A DNA stretch of 64,000 nt from NCBI GenBank assembly GCA_934647195.1, contig CAKUFD010000001.1, positions 1-64,000 of the forward strand, in the 5' to 3' direction. The position numbers were made by a program, and so were the translations under genes. Source of the stretch: an uncultured Collinsella sp. GTDB lineage: Bacteria; Actinomycetota; Coriobacteriia; Coriobacteriales; Coriobacteriaceae. The notes below the pieces were generated by a model, which saw nothing but the letters and a program-made list of their open reading frames with translations, was not told the origin of the DNA and did not search any database. Positions 33,159 to 42,406 of the stretch are shown piece after piece. Position 1 is the stretch's first letter. Each line of letters begins with the position of its first letter.

Positions 33159-34070
33159 CTACAACACGCTGGAAAACAAGGCGATCACCGCAGACATCGC
33201 CATGATGGAAATTGGAACATAAGCCGAATTAATACATGCCGATGTCGAGTAATCGAGCCCCAAGCGTCTTGTATAGACGCTGCTTACAGCACTGATAGGT
33301 GCAAAGCACAGCACAAGAGCAACTTCTTTTGCCTCCAGAGAAATAGGAAGCAGGGCCACGACGAGAGCCGCAGCAAGCGAGTGCGCGAAGCGAATGGCGC
33401 AAAATCGAGCAATGCGCCCGAATCCATTGTCCTGCGCACCGATGCTAATAGATACGCCAATCGCCATCATGGCTATAAAAGGATTCGCCTTTCCCGCAAT
33501 CTCGACAACGTGCATAAGGCCATTCGGCAGTGCAAGGCCGGCGGCGCAAAGTGCCAGCATAATCGCATATGTCACTACGGGAACCGAATGGTACAGCGAA
33601 CTGAGCAACTTATGCAGGCTAAAGCTTGACTGCGCCCCATTAACCTGAGAGGCGAATCCAAAATTCAGCCCCAGGCACATAATCGAGTTACCTATATCAA
33701 AAAAACTCGTTTGGATGATGGCATGCGGGCTCAAAAGTCCCGAAACAAAGGGCATGGCAAAACAGCCGATATTAAATCCAGCAAGATTGACCATAGCAAA
33801 AGCCGATTCCCCATGCGCCTTGCCATAAAAATAGGCCAGTATCAAAGCGGTGATATTAAACAAAGCGCCTAGCAAAACAAAATATGCATCTGCCGGAGCA
33901 ACTCTATAGCCGTTGAGATTAACGATAATTGCACAGGGCAACGTTACGGAAAGCATGATGCACGGCAGGGCGACACCGGCCTCTGGACCCACCACGCCAA
34001 AACGGCGCGTGCACCATCCCAATAGAATGATGCACGCAAAACCGAAGGCGTTGATAACAACGTCAAGCAT
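33159..34070 (-). CDS. AEC-family transporter
   Basis: 303 residues with about ten membrane segments in the AEC (auxin efflux carrier) arrangement. Family-type parts are AGVALPCIMLSVTLPCAIIV, FAMVNLAGFNIGCFAMPFV, NPFIAMMAIGVSISIG and AYVPISIMAMSAVIA. AEC carriers often export organic acids or amino acids. It starts six bases after the AKR stop codon and is probably the last gene of the PTS operon, exporting an end product. The ribosome site is modest (GTAGG). Confidence 0.82.
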   Translation of the reverse strand: MLDVVINAFGFACIILLGWCTRRFGVVGPEAGVALPCIMLSVTLPCAIIVNLNGYRVAPADAYFVLLGALFNITALILAYFYGKAHGESAFAMVNLAGFNIGCFAMPFVSGLLSPHAIIQTSFFDIGNSIMCLGLNFGFASQVNGAQSSFSLHKLLSSLYHSVPVVTYAIMLALCAAGLALPNGLMHVVEIAGKANPFIAMMAIGVSISIGAQDNGFGRIARFCAIRFAHSLAAALVVALLPISLEAKEVALVLCFAPISAVSSVYTRRLGLDYSTSACINSAYVPISIMAMSAVIALFSSVL

Positions 34071-34076
34071 AGAAAC

Positions 34077-35042
34077 CTACGCCAAATGAAGCGCAATTGA
34101 CTCGTCGAGGAACTTCATCTCGTCATCGGTCAACGACAGCGAAAACGCCTCGCAATTCTCTTGCGCCTGCTCGACATTGGCTACGCCAACCAAAGAGGTA
34201 TCGACAAACTCCTTGTGAGCGGCCCAAGCGAGCGCGATATGCGCAAGCGGACGCCCGTGCTTCTCGGCAAGCACGTCCATGTCTTTGAGCAGCAGCTGAA
34301 TCTGCGAGAACATGGGGTCCTTGAAATACGGATAGAACGAGTAGCGAATATCCTTGGGATCGAAATGAGGCAGCTCGCGGTATGCGCCGGATAGAATACC
34401 GGCTCCCAAAGATCCATATGCCATCGTCAAGTACCCTTGCTCATGGCACCAGCGGAATAGGTCCTCCTTCGCGCGGTTCACCATGGCATACGGAAGCTGC
34501 ACGGCATCGATCTGCGCATATTGGGCCGCCTCTTCGATCTGGGCCTGATCGACATTCGAAACGCCGATATAGCGGATCTTGCCCGCCGCCTTCAGCTCAT
34601 TAAGCGTATCCATGGTCTCTTCGACGGGCACATTCGCATCTGGGTAATGCATGATGTACAAATCGATGCGATCTGTCTGCAAGCGCGCCAAAGACTCATC
34701 GATTTCGCGCAGGATACGAGAGCGACTGTTGTCAATCTCGCGCGCCCCAGTGTCCGGGTTAGCAGAATTACCGAACTTCGTAACCAGGAACACCCGGTCG
34801 CGATACCCCGCTTGAGAGAGTGCTTGGCCAACGACCTTTTCCGAAGATCCGTCGCCATAGACCGGTGCCGTATCAATGAGGTTGACGCCGCCATCGATAA
34901 GAGCATGCAGCGCCCTGATCGACAGGTCATCTTCGACGTCGCCATACCCGCGACCATATGCGTTCTTGCCGCCCATGGCCCAAGTGCCCGCCCCCAGCGC
35001 AGAAACTTCGAGGCCGCAGCGTTCATTCTTTTTATACAGCAT
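34077..35042 (-). CDS. Aldo/keto reductase
   Basis: 321 residues, TIM-barrel AKR of the YdhF/IolS kind. DTAPVYGDGSSEKVVG contains the catalytic Asp and Tyr; Lys is in VFLVTKFG and His in YIMHYPDA. The NADPH-site IRYIGVSN and C-terminal NVEQAQENCEAFSLSLTDDE are present. It follows the aldolase gene by 10 bp and belongs to the same operon. It may reduce or oxidise the aldehyde released by the aldolase; the exact substrate is unknown. Confidence 0.9.
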   Translation of the reverse strand: MLYKKNERCGLEVSALGAGTWAMGGKNAYGRGYGDVEDDLSIRALHALIDGGVNLIDTAPVYGDGSSEKVVGQALSQAGYRDRVFLVTKFGNSANPDTGAREIDNSRSRILREIDESLARLQTDRIDLYIMHYPDANVPVEETMDTLNELKAAGKIRYIGVSNVDQAQIEEAAQYAQIDAVQLPYAMVNRAKEDLFRWCHEQGYLTMAYGSLGAGILSGAYRELPHFDPKDIRYSFYPYFKDPMFSQIQLLLKDMDVLAEKHGRPLAHIALAWAAHKEFVDTSLVGVANVEQAQENCEAFSLSLTDDEMKFLDESIALHLA

Positions 35043-35052
35043 GACATACCCC

Positions 35053-35937
35053 TTAATCGCAGGGCGCCGAGGCCGTGCGCGAATAAAAATAGCGTCCTGA
35101 AGAGCCGATCATCTGCATATAGCCGCGAATAAACTCTTCCATAGCTTTTTGAGCTTCATCCATTAGGTCCATGAGATCAATGGAGGGATTTTCGGCAAGG
35201 GATTCAGCGATGCGGTCGCGCCCGACGGCAAATACATCCGTGCAGACGTTAATCTTGTTGATTCCGCAAGCGACCGCACGACGAATGTTCTCTTCGCCAG
35301 AACCAGATCCACCATGAAGAACCAGCGGCATCTTGAGCGCAGCTTTGAGCTCGGAGAGCCGCTCGAAGTCGAGCTTAGGAACAAAACCCTTAGGATACTT
35401 GCCATGCGCCGTGCCGACGGCGACCGCAAGAGCGTCGACACCGGTCTGCTCCACAAACTCAACTGCCGTATCGACATCGGTGAAGAAATCGGTGTTCTCG
35501 CCATCACCAGCAGCCGCCTGGCCCACGTGCCCAAGCTCAGCCTCAACAGAAGCCCCCACGCCATGCGACATGGCAACGACCATCTTGGTGATCTCGAGGT
35601 TCTTCTCATAAGGCAGCGCCGAACCATCAAACATGATGGATGAGAACCCAGCCTGAACGCATGCCAAAACATCTTTGTGCTCCATGCCATGATCAAGATT
35701 GAGGGCGATGGGCACAGGAGCTTTTTGAGCCAGATTCTTAATCATGGGAACCATGGCCTTGAGATCGGCGTGAGCGTTAAACTGACGCGCCGAAATATTG
35801 ATAATGACCGGGGATTTTTCCTCTGTTGCCGCATGAACGATAGCGAGCGCTGTCTCCATGTTGCAGCAGTTGCACGCCATGATTGCGTAGTTATGGGCGC
35901 AGGCATGATCGAGCATATCTTTCATAGATACGTACAT
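35053..35937 (-). CDS. Class II ketose-bisphosphate aldolase
   Basis: 294 residues, FbaA/GatY/KbaY/IolJ family. Zinc and substrate residues lie in IALNLDHGMEH, EAELGHVG, VGTAHGKYP and VLHGGSGSG, with NVCTDVF near the end. It cleaves a ketose-1,6-bisphosphate or related phosphate into two trioses. Its position behind the PTS genes suggests a tagatose- or fructose-type bisphosphate, but no kinase is adjacent to make it. The ATG at 35937 has GGAGG eight bases upstream. Confidence 0.9.
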   Translation of the reverse strand: MYVSMKDMLDHACAHNYAIMACNCCNMETALAIVHAATEEKSPVIINISARQFNAHADLKAMVPMIKNLAQKAPVPIALNLDHGMEHKDVLACVQAGFSSIMFDGSALPYEKNLEITKMVVAMSHGVGASVEAELGHVGQAAAGDGENTDFFTDVDTAVEFVEQTGVDALAVAVGTAHGKYPKGFVPKLDFERLSELKAALKMPLVLHGGSGSGEENIRRAVACGINKINVCTDVFAVGRDRIAESLAENPSIDLMDLMDEAQKAMEEFIRGYMQMIGSSGRYFYSRTASAPCD

Positions 35938-35952
35938 CGAATAAGCCTCCAA

Positions 35953-36783
35953 CTAAACGATACCAACGAGAGCAAGAACAATCGCAAGAACGAGAACAAG
36001 GATCAGAACCACATTCGCGTTGACGCCCTTCTTCATTAGCAGCAGGCACAGCAGCGTCAAGCTGATGGGAATGAGGCCCTTGAAGACCGTGTCGAGATAG
36101 CTTTGCAGCGTGACGGGGTCTTGCCCTGAAACAGCAAATTCGATAATCGAATTGAACTTAACGCTTGCGGCTGTCATACCGCCGATCATCATCAGGCCCA
36201 AAATGCTCGCACATTTTGTGAAGACCTTCATCATGCCGTTCTCATTGACCCTGGTAATAAACTCGCTGCCCACGGTATAGCCCACAAATGTGAGGTAATA
36301 GCGAATGAGAATCGACGGGACGTTATAGATGAGCAGAAAGAGAATCGGTCCCATGAAGGATCCCTGCAGGGACAGATTGATGCCGACGCCCGCCGCAATA
36401 ACACGCAGCACGCCCCAGAAGAACGAATCGCCAATGCCAGAAAGAGGACCCATGAGCGCAGTCTTGATTGCAACGATGGAATGAGGATCGAAGTTCTCGT
36501 TCTCGCTATTCTCTTTCTCCATGCTAGCAACCAGGCCCATACAAAACGTGCCAAGCGTCTGCGTGATGTTATAGAACATCGTATGGCGCACCATTGCCTC
36601 GCGATGCTCTTCGGTGCCCTTCTTGTAATAGCGATCAAGAGCGGGACGAAGCACCCAGATAAAGCCGGCGGCATGTTGACGCACCTGACCGCCAGAACGA
36701 CCTGCAAAAATCGTGAACGAGCGGAGGAAGATATTGTTGAGCATCTTCCTATCTTCTTTGGAAAGCTGATTCATCTGGCTCAT
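35953..36783 (-). CDS. PTS mannose/fructose/sorbose-family IID component
   Basis: 276 residues. The IID signature is clear: AGFIWVLRPALDRYYK, NTHPHL-like EHREAMVRHTMFYN, MGPLSGIGDSFFWG and a hydrophobic C-terminus LILVLVLAIVLALVGIV. It forms the membrane channel with IIC. The ATG overlaps the IIC stop (ATGA), with GGAGGATTTCC upstream. Together with IIA, IIB and IIC it completes the transporter. Confidence 0.93.
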   Translation of the reverse strand: MSQMNQLSKEDRKMLNNIFLRSFTIFAGRSGGQVRQHAAGFIWVLRPALDRYYKKGTEEHREAMVRHTMFYNITQTLGTFCMGLVASMEKENSENENFDPHSIVAIKTALMGPLSGIGDSFFWGVLRVIAAGVGINLSLQGSFMGPILFLLIYNVPSILIRYYLTFVGYTVGSEFITRVNENGMMKVFTKCASILGLMMIGGMTAASVKFNSIIEFAVSGQDPVTLQSYLDTVFKGLIPISLTLLCLLLMKKGVNANVVLILVLVLAIVLALVGIV

Positions 36784-37586
36784 GACAGGAAATCCTCCAC
36801 ATCATCGGTAGGGGCGGACTGAGACGAGGTCACACCGGAAGACTGCATCTTGAGCATCGCCATATCACGCGTTGCAATGGCGATGACAATGGTGATGCCG
36901 ATAAGGGCAATGGCAATTTGCGGCAGGCCCAAATAGATGTAGAGGATGAAGCCGAGAACAAAGTACATAGCCAGCTCGTTGCTCCACAGCATCTTGAGAA
37001 GAATGGCAAAACCAACAGCAGGCATAAGGCCGCCAGCTGCGGAAAGACCGCGCATTACAACATCAGGGATGTTGTTCACCAAAGCCGCAACAGCAGGCTG
37101 ACCAACCAGAACGCCGCAGAACATGATGGTGGCGAAGATGCCAAAACGCAGCAGCCATGCGCCGAAGTTGATACCCGTGAGAGCACGAGTGTTATCGGCC
37201 TCGGCAGCCTTATCGATAAAGGGAACGAAAGCGGAGAAAGCAATGTTGTTGATAAACATCGAGACGAAGCCCATGAGTACACCGATAGGAGTAGCAAGCG
37301 TCAAAGCGGCTTCGGCGTCGATACCGCTATGCATGGCAAATACCACTGCAAATACAGTTGCAGACGCCGGCTCTGCCGAAACTTGGCCACCGATATTGAC
37401 CGCACCCATGAAGATTGCCTCAAGTGAAGCACCCATCGTGATGCCCAAAACCGGATCACCTAAAAGCAAACCAGCAACGGCACCGACGACAATGGGTCGC
37501 TCGATCATGCATTGACCGAACATCCAGTTACCGGCATAGCAAATAAAATATGCCAGCGCGGCGAGAAGGGCAGTTGTCACATCCAT
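36780..37586 (-). CDS. PTS mannose/fructose/sorbose-family IIC component
   Basis: 268 residues, polytopic. Family stretches are MIERPIVVGAVAGLLLGDPV, GASLEAIFMGAVNIGG and VFAVVFAMHSGID. It is the sugar-selective membrane subunit. It overlaps IID by four bases and follows IIB by 40 bp. Confidence 0.93.
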   Translation of the reverse strand: MDVTTALLAALAYFICYAGNWMFGQCMIERPIVVGAVAGLLLGDPVLGITMGASLEAIFMGAVNIGGQVSAEPASATVFAVVFAMHSGIDAEAALTLATPIGVLMGFVSMFINNIAFSAFVPFIDKAAEADNTRALTGINFGAWLLRFGIFATIMFCGVLVGQPAVAALVNNIPDVVMRGLSAAGGLMPAVGFAILLKMLWSNELAMYFVLGFILYIYLGLPQIAIALIGITIVIAIATRDMAMLKMQSSGVTSSQSAPTDDVEDFLS

Positions 37587-37625
37587 GTGAATAATCCTTC
37601 CTGTTCTGTCCTCTCCTTATGCCAA

Positions 37626-38126
37626 CTACTCCACACCCGCAAGCAATGACTTGACGCTTGCCTTCGGGTTTGTGGGAATGACCTGGTGAAAAACCTCAAC
37701 ATCCGTCTCGACCAGCTCACGCAAATCGGCAAGCTCCTGCGGGTTGAGAATGATTTCGGGCTTAACCGTGGTTTTGAGCGCCTTGTCGGTCTCATCAAAG
37801 CGGCCAACATTGGCGACGTTGACAGACTTCACCACTTCGGGGCACTGCTTCACAATCTCCAACGCATCGTGCACGTTGTTGGTCAACACGAACATCGACA
37901 GTTCTTTGGCGCGCGGATCATTGAACACCTTCACGCAGTCCTCAACCGATTTGATGAGAAGTTTGATGCCAGCGGGGGTTGCCATCTGAAGCGTCATCTT
38001 CGTCACGTCGTTAACAGCAGCCGCATCATTTGCCACCACGATGCGCGACGTCCCGAGCTCCTTTGACCAGACCAGGGCAACCTGCCCGTGAATCAGTCGA
38101 TCATCGATGCGGATAGAGGGAATCAT
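37626..38126 (-). CDS. PTS mannose/fructose/sorbose-family IIB component
   Basis: 166 residues. RIDDRLIHGQVALVW gives the phosphohistidine (His14), followed by the family IVVANDAAA and MATPAGIKLLI. It takes phosphate from IIA and passes it to the sugar. GAAAGGAGTATCAC precedes the ATG. Confidence 0.93.
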   Translation of the reverse strand: MIPSIRIDDRLIHGQVALVWSKELGTSRIVVANDAAAVNDVTKMTLQMATPAGIKLLIKSVEDCVKVFNDPRAKELSMFVLTNNVHDALEIVKQCPEVVKSVNVANVGRFDETDKALKTTVKPEIILNPQELADLRELVETDVEVFHQVIPTNPKASVKSLLAGVE

Positions 38127-38182
38127 GTGATACTCCTTTCTTTGGGGAAACTCCCCATGTCACTTCCTGCTTAAAGAACGCG

Positions 38183-38629
38183 TTAATCGAGAAATGCCTC
38201 TTCGTCATCGCTCTCGGAGTCGACGGCCACCTTGAGCTGGATCAGCGTGGGATAAGTCTGAGAAGTCGTCTCTTCAATCACGCTGGCGCTAAGCGGACGG
38301 GCCTCGAGCATAATGGCGAGGATTGCCATCAGGTTGCTTTCGGTAATCAAGAACACGTTGTCCGGAATGCCGCCCGGAAACTCCGACAGTGTCTTCACCA
38401 CCCTCTGGTTAACACTGCCGCCCGCAAGATCGGTAAAGATGACGCCTTCGTCGGAGTCGCCGATACCGTTTATGAAGTTGACGATTCGTGACGTGTAGTC
38501 ATCCGGCTCTTCTTCGGTATACGCATTGACCGTATCGATTTGATTCTCCGAACCCATCAGCAGCTCGACAGCGCTTTTGAAGCCATCCGCCAGATGCCCA
38601 TGGGTTGCTATCAGTGCTTTTCTTGCCAT
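38183..38629 (-). CDS. PTS mannose-family IIA component
   Basis: 148 residues. ALIATHGHLADGF has the phosphohistidine His10; VIFTDLAGGSVNQRVV and VFLITESNLMAILAIML are family-typical. A Glu/Asp-rich tail ends EEAFLD. First transporter gene, with only 34 bp to the regulator gene upstream, so the whole set may be one transcript. Confidence 0.93.
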   Translation of the reverse strand: MARKALIATHGHLADGFKSAVELLMGSENQIDTVNAYTEEEPDDYTSRIVNFINGIGDSDEGVIFTDLAGGSVNQRVVKTLSEFPGGIPDNVFLITESNLMAILAIMLEARPLSASVIEETTSQTYPTLIQLKVAVDSESDDEEAFLD

Positions 38630-38662
38630 AGTTGATTGCCTTTCTATTACTGAGGGGGTTAA

Positions 38663-41314
38663 CTATTCGACCTCTGATGAAGCGCGTTCGATGCATATGA
38701 GGTCGTAGAGGTAGTTGATTTCGCCTATAGGCAAATCAACGCCGTAATCGCGCGTGATGTTCTTGAAGCTTGCGCGAGCAAGCGCCGTAAAACGCGGATG
38801 GTCCTTTTCGAAGCTCTCCGCATTCGCATAGTCAAGCGTGTCTTTAGTTACCAAACGTTCCACCAGATAGCTTGTATGGATATACAGACGCATGATCATC
38901 TTGTAGGAGAAATGAACTCGCATGCCTGCCTGGAGCTTCTCGATCGAGTGAGAAACCGCATCCATAAGATGCGTTGGCTCAAGAACCGTCAGATGCCTCA
39001 TGAGGTTCTCCAGCGAGAAATTAAGCACGAGGTTGTGCCTCAACTCCTCCATTTCCAGGCTCGTTAGATAGCCATCCAAATTGAAGTTCATGTCGTTTTG
39101 CTCGCCCAAACCAACAATGTCTTCAAGCGATACAAATCGCAGGCCTTCAACATACGGGTCGCTCGCCCCAAAAACAAACAGGGCGTTCTTCCCCTCAATC
39201 TCAGCAGGCAAGGCATGTGAGTCAAGCAGGGAGAAATAGTCGCACGTCACGATTTCGACATCGATGGGATGCGGAAGACTCTTTACAAAGAGCTCCGCGA
39301 TTCGGGATGCCGCAGAAACACCGTTCTCGGATGCAAAGATGATGCAATCACGCATGACGCGGTTCTTATTGATCGTGTACGAACAACGAGATTTCTCCTG
39401 AACCTCCTTCAAGACCTCAGCAAGAGGAGCATGGCGAAGCATTGCCATTCCCGCTTCCAGTGCAGCGGGGGTAGAAACATTGTTTATGACACCGATATCC
39501 GTGTTGAATGAAAGGTTGAGCTGGTCGCCAATCATCTCAAGACTGCCCATATCAACCATAATGAGCAGATCGGAAGCAAATGCGGTACGGGAAAGATGCC
39601 GACGGAGCGCCTCGACGACCTCTTCGCTACGGACATCGAGCGGCATATCGACAGCATCGAAAATATGCCCGCCCAGCATTGTGTTCACAGAGTCCGCAAT
39701 GCTCGATGCGGTAGAGCACCCGTGCGCCACGATGATGCCGCGGCAGCTAGCGATTCGCTCGCCCGAGTACCAATGCAAATAAAACGTCAGCAGGGCAGTG
39801 CCCGCCTCGTCGAGCTTCCACCCAAAAAGATCAAGCAAACTACGCGACAGATGGCTAACGATCTCATACTGCTGGCCATATCCTTGACGAACGATAGTCA
39901 TACAGGTAGACAGCAAAGCGCGATTCTTTGAAGCCCACTGGGACATCGACAAGCGGTTGCTACGCGAAAACTCGATGCAGTTGACCAGGTGATTGGTGAA
40001 GTTGACCGGCTCGTTCATGCCGTTTCGCTCAAACACGCGACGCACAACCTCAACGGCATTATCCGCAGAATGCACCATCGCAGATGAAGCGCGGTGATGG
40101 GCGATGTATTCCAGATAAACACTCAGCGCACTTTTTGCGCGAGCTTCGTCGACAGCACCGGAATCCGCCCCTGCAACCAATAAGGTTATGAACTGTTCGA
40201 GCAGCGAGAGGGCCTCGCGACTGCCGGCAAACGGGTCGTATAGGTCGACGTCAACGAACACTGGATCAGAATCATACTCATCGGCGCCTTCAAAAGAATC
40301 CGAATCGAGCGCCGGTATATGCGATGAGAATACTTGAAGGGCACCAGCGTCGACGTAGCCACCGCTAGCCATAGCATTTGCGCACGCCAGACGCACATCC
40401 CTGTTAAGTCCATCGATATTGTCACGATAGATACGACCCGACAGACGCTTTGCCACACCAGAGCTGATCTTTATCTGGCCGCCGATACGACGCGCCTCAG
40501 CCTGAAATGCGCGATAGACATACGCCTCGCGCTCCGTTTGGTCGCGATCGTTTAAATTGGGGACAGTGCAGATGATGGGAATTTTTGCAATCGCCGGCTC
40601 TTCCTTGGCGTCTTCCAGCATTCCGGTGTATTCGAAAAACAGACGAGTACAACCCGGGCGGCCAGAATCGAAATAAGAAAGTGCGCCTTCCCACGCCTCA
40701 TGGTTCATGGCCTGGGTATTGGTGACCCAGATCAGCTTTGATGCCCCGCCCGAATTCAAAAGCGACGTTAGCTTATCAATCGACTCGGGTGACATCGCAT
40801 CGAGAACCACCGCATCGGACTCGCTATCGATGATGCGCTCCGAAATGCACCACAGCATCGCGCCACGACGCAAGGCAACCCTACCTGATCCGTGAGCGCC
40901 GACAAGCAGCAGGGGAAGACCCTTGGGCGGATAACACGCAGCCGCTTTAATCTTCTCGATAGCCTGCTTACACGAGCCGTTAGCCCCTACGATATCCTCA
41001 AAGTTATATTTATGAGCGCGAAGGCGCTCGATATATGCCAGGAGCTCCTCAAGGCTCAAGAACGACTGCTGCATCATGCGCGAGCCAACGCCGCGTTCAA
41101 TAGTCGCCCTGTCATAAAACAGTGCTGGCCTACTGGACACCTTGATTAAAAGGCCCTCCACATGAAGCTCATTCATATACTGACTCGCCAGCGACCGACT
41201 GATACGCAGCGACTCCGCTACGACGGAAGTCTGAAAATGCTGGATTTGCCGCAGGTCATAGCGCGCCGTGGCAACAGCAAGCTGCTCCAAAATGGCTTCC
41301 TTGTTGCTTTGCAT
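38663..41314 (-). CDS. LevR-type PTS regulator (HTH, degenerate AAA+, EIIA-man, PRD domains)
   Basis: 883 residues. Winged helix at 1-70 (LRISRSLASQYMNELHVEGL). The AAA+-like region at about 100-330 is altered: the P-loop is VGAHGSGRVALRR with Arg for Lys, and no GAFTGA loop for sigma-54 contact is seen. A PRD domain, an EIIA-man-like domain near CRGIIVAHGCSTASSIAD and a second PRD ending the protein follow. PTS phosphorylation of His residues should set its activity. GAAAGGAGATGAT precedes the ATG. It lies upstream of IIA in the same direction. A likely activator of the PTS genes through a sigma-54-independent mode. Confidence 0.87.
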   Translation of the reverse strand: MQSNKEAILEQLAVATARYDLRQIQHFQTSVVAESLRISRSLASQYMNELHVEGLLIKVSSRPALFYDRATIERGVGSRMMQQSFLSLEELLAYIERLRAHKYNFEDIVGANGSCKQAIEKIKAAACYPPKGLPLLLVGAHGSGRVALRRGAMLWCISERIIDSESDAVVLDAMSPESIDKLTSLLNSGGASKLIWVTNTQAMNHEAWEGALSYFDSGRPGCTRLFFEYTGMLEDAKEEPAIAKIPIICTVPNLNDRDQTEREAYVYRAFQAEARRIGGQIKISSGVAKRLSGRIYRDNIDGLNRDVRLACANAMASGGYVDAGALQVFSSHIPALDSDSFEGADEYDSDPVFVDVDLYDPFAGSREALSLLEQFITLLVAGADSGAVDEARAKSALSVYLEYIAHHRASSAMVHSADNAVEVVRRVFERNGMNEPVNFTNHLVNCIEFSRSNRLSMSQWASKNRALLSTCMTIVRQGYGQQYEIVSHLSRSLLDLFGWKLDEAGTALLTFYLHWYSGERIASCRGIIVAHGCSTASSIADSVNTMLGGHIFDAVDMPLDVRSEEVVEALRRHLSRTAFASDLLIMVDMGSLEMIGDQLNLSFNTDIGVINNVSTPAALEAGMAMLRHAPLAEVLKEVQEKSRCSYTINKNRVMRDCIIFASENGVSAASRIAELFVKSLPHPIDVEIVTCDYFSLLDSHALPAEIEGKNALFVFGASDPYVEGLRFVSLEDIVGLGEQNDMNFNLDGYLTSLEMEELRHNLVLNFSLENLMRHLTVLEPTHLMDAVSHSIEKLQAGMRVHFSYKMIMRLYIHTSYLVERLVTKDTLDYANAESFEKDHPRFTALARASFKNITRDYGVDLPIGEINYLYDLICIERASSEVE

Positions 41315-41391
41315 ATCATCTCCTTTCGTCGCGACTCAACTATCGCCGCTGAATCGCGAACAGTCCGAATTGTCGAAATCTCACCGTCCTA

Positions 41392-41436
41392 TGAAAAAGA
41401 TGAACGGCGGTTGCGTGTTGCGCGTAACCGCCGTTC
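41392..41436 (-). terminator. Terminator of birA
   Basis: An 11-bp stem GAACGGCGGTT/AACCGCCGTTC, with CATCTTTTTCAT after it on the reverse strand. It separates birA from the LevR-like gene. Confidence 0.75.
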
Positions 41437-41482
41437 GTCTCAGTGTCGAATTCTATTTGGTTTGTGTCGAAGCGCGAGCCTG

Positions 41483-42319
41483 TTAAATCTGCCTTAAACT
41501 TGCGGCCTCCGAGGGATAGTTCTGCTCGCCTGCAGGTGTGATGACCACCGCACGGCCCCAGATGTCCAGGCCAGAAAACGTGCCCGTATCCATCACATGG
41601 CCCGTCGGCGCGATCACGGCAACCTGTTTACCCAGCATGGGCACCATGTCGAAGTACTCGGAAAGAATCGGCGCCATGGGACCCATGCCGGCCTGCATCG
41701 TGGCCATCTTCGCAGCCCAAGCATCCACGCGCGTGATCATCGCATCGCGTAGCATGCCGGCGAGCTCTTGCATATCGGGGCAGTTGTCCTCCCCCATCAG
41801 CTCATCGAGCGAGATGGGTTGCAGCGCCTGCGGGCTCAACTGCGAGCCCTCGCCCTCGACCGTCAGCGGATGCAGGTTGACGCCCAGCCCCACCACGGCA
41901 AAGGGACCGTCGGCACTCGCCTTGGCCTCCACCAAGATGCCTGCGAGTTTGCGGTCAAAGGGCTCGTTCTCCCCCGCCGCAACGCGAGCCACGATGTCGT
42001 TGGGCCACTTGATACCCACGCGTTCGGCTAGACCAACCTTGCGCAGCGCATCGATCACGCCCATCGCGCATACCGCCGGCAACGCCGTGAATTCCTGCAT
42101 GCGAACGCCGGGGCGCAGCACGCAAGAAAGATAGAGACTCCCCGCAGGCGAAGACCATACGTGCCCACGCCTGCCGCGGCCCGCCGTCTGCTCCTGCGCG
42201 CACACGCACCATCCATGCGGCACCCCTTCACGACCACGCTCAATCGCCACGTCGTTAGTCGACGTCACCGACTCCTCAAACACAATCTGCGGCAGCTCGC
42301 CGGAAAGCAACTCGCCCAC
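41483..42319 (-). CDS. birA: Biotin-[acetyl-CoA-carboxylase] ligase
   Basis: 278 residues, BirA without the N-terminal DNA-binding domain (class I). EESVTSTNDVA, the biotinyl-AMP loop EQTAGRGRRGHVWSSPAGSL, KWPNDIV, GILVEAK and VGLGVNLH are all seen. It attaches biotin to carboxylase subunits. The frame runs to 42400 but the start is probably the GTG at 42319, preceded by GAAGGAG. The C-terminal SH3-like part GRAVVITPAGEQNYPSEAAS is intact. Confidence 0.92.
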   Translation of the reverse strand: MGELLSGELPQIVFEESVTSTNDVAIERGREGVPHGWCVCAQEQTAGRGRRGHVWSSPAGSLYLSCVLRPGVRMQEFTALPAVCAMGVIDALRKVGLAERVGIKWPNDIVARVAAGENEPFDRKLAGILVEAKASADGPFAVVGLGVNLHPLTVEGEGSQLSPQALQPISLDELMGEDNCPDMQELAGMLRDAMITRVDAWAAKMATMQAGMGPMAPILSEYFDMVPMLGKQVAVIAPTGHVMDTGTFSGLDIWGRAVVITPAGEQNYPSEAASLRQI

Positions 42320-42336
42320 AGGCACTCCTTCAACAT

Positions 42337-42392
42337 AAAACACCCCGTTCGAGCAGCGACGCGAGTATCCACGTCTGCCGCCCAAACGGGGT
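42337..42392 (-). terminator. Terminator of the folP-folK gene
   Basis: Stem ACCCCGTT/AACGGGGT with a loop of about 35 nt and GTGTTTTATG after it on the reverse strand. It lies between the fusion gene and birA, close to the birA start. Confidence 0.6.
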
Positions 42393-42406
42393 CGAATCAA
42401 ACAAAC

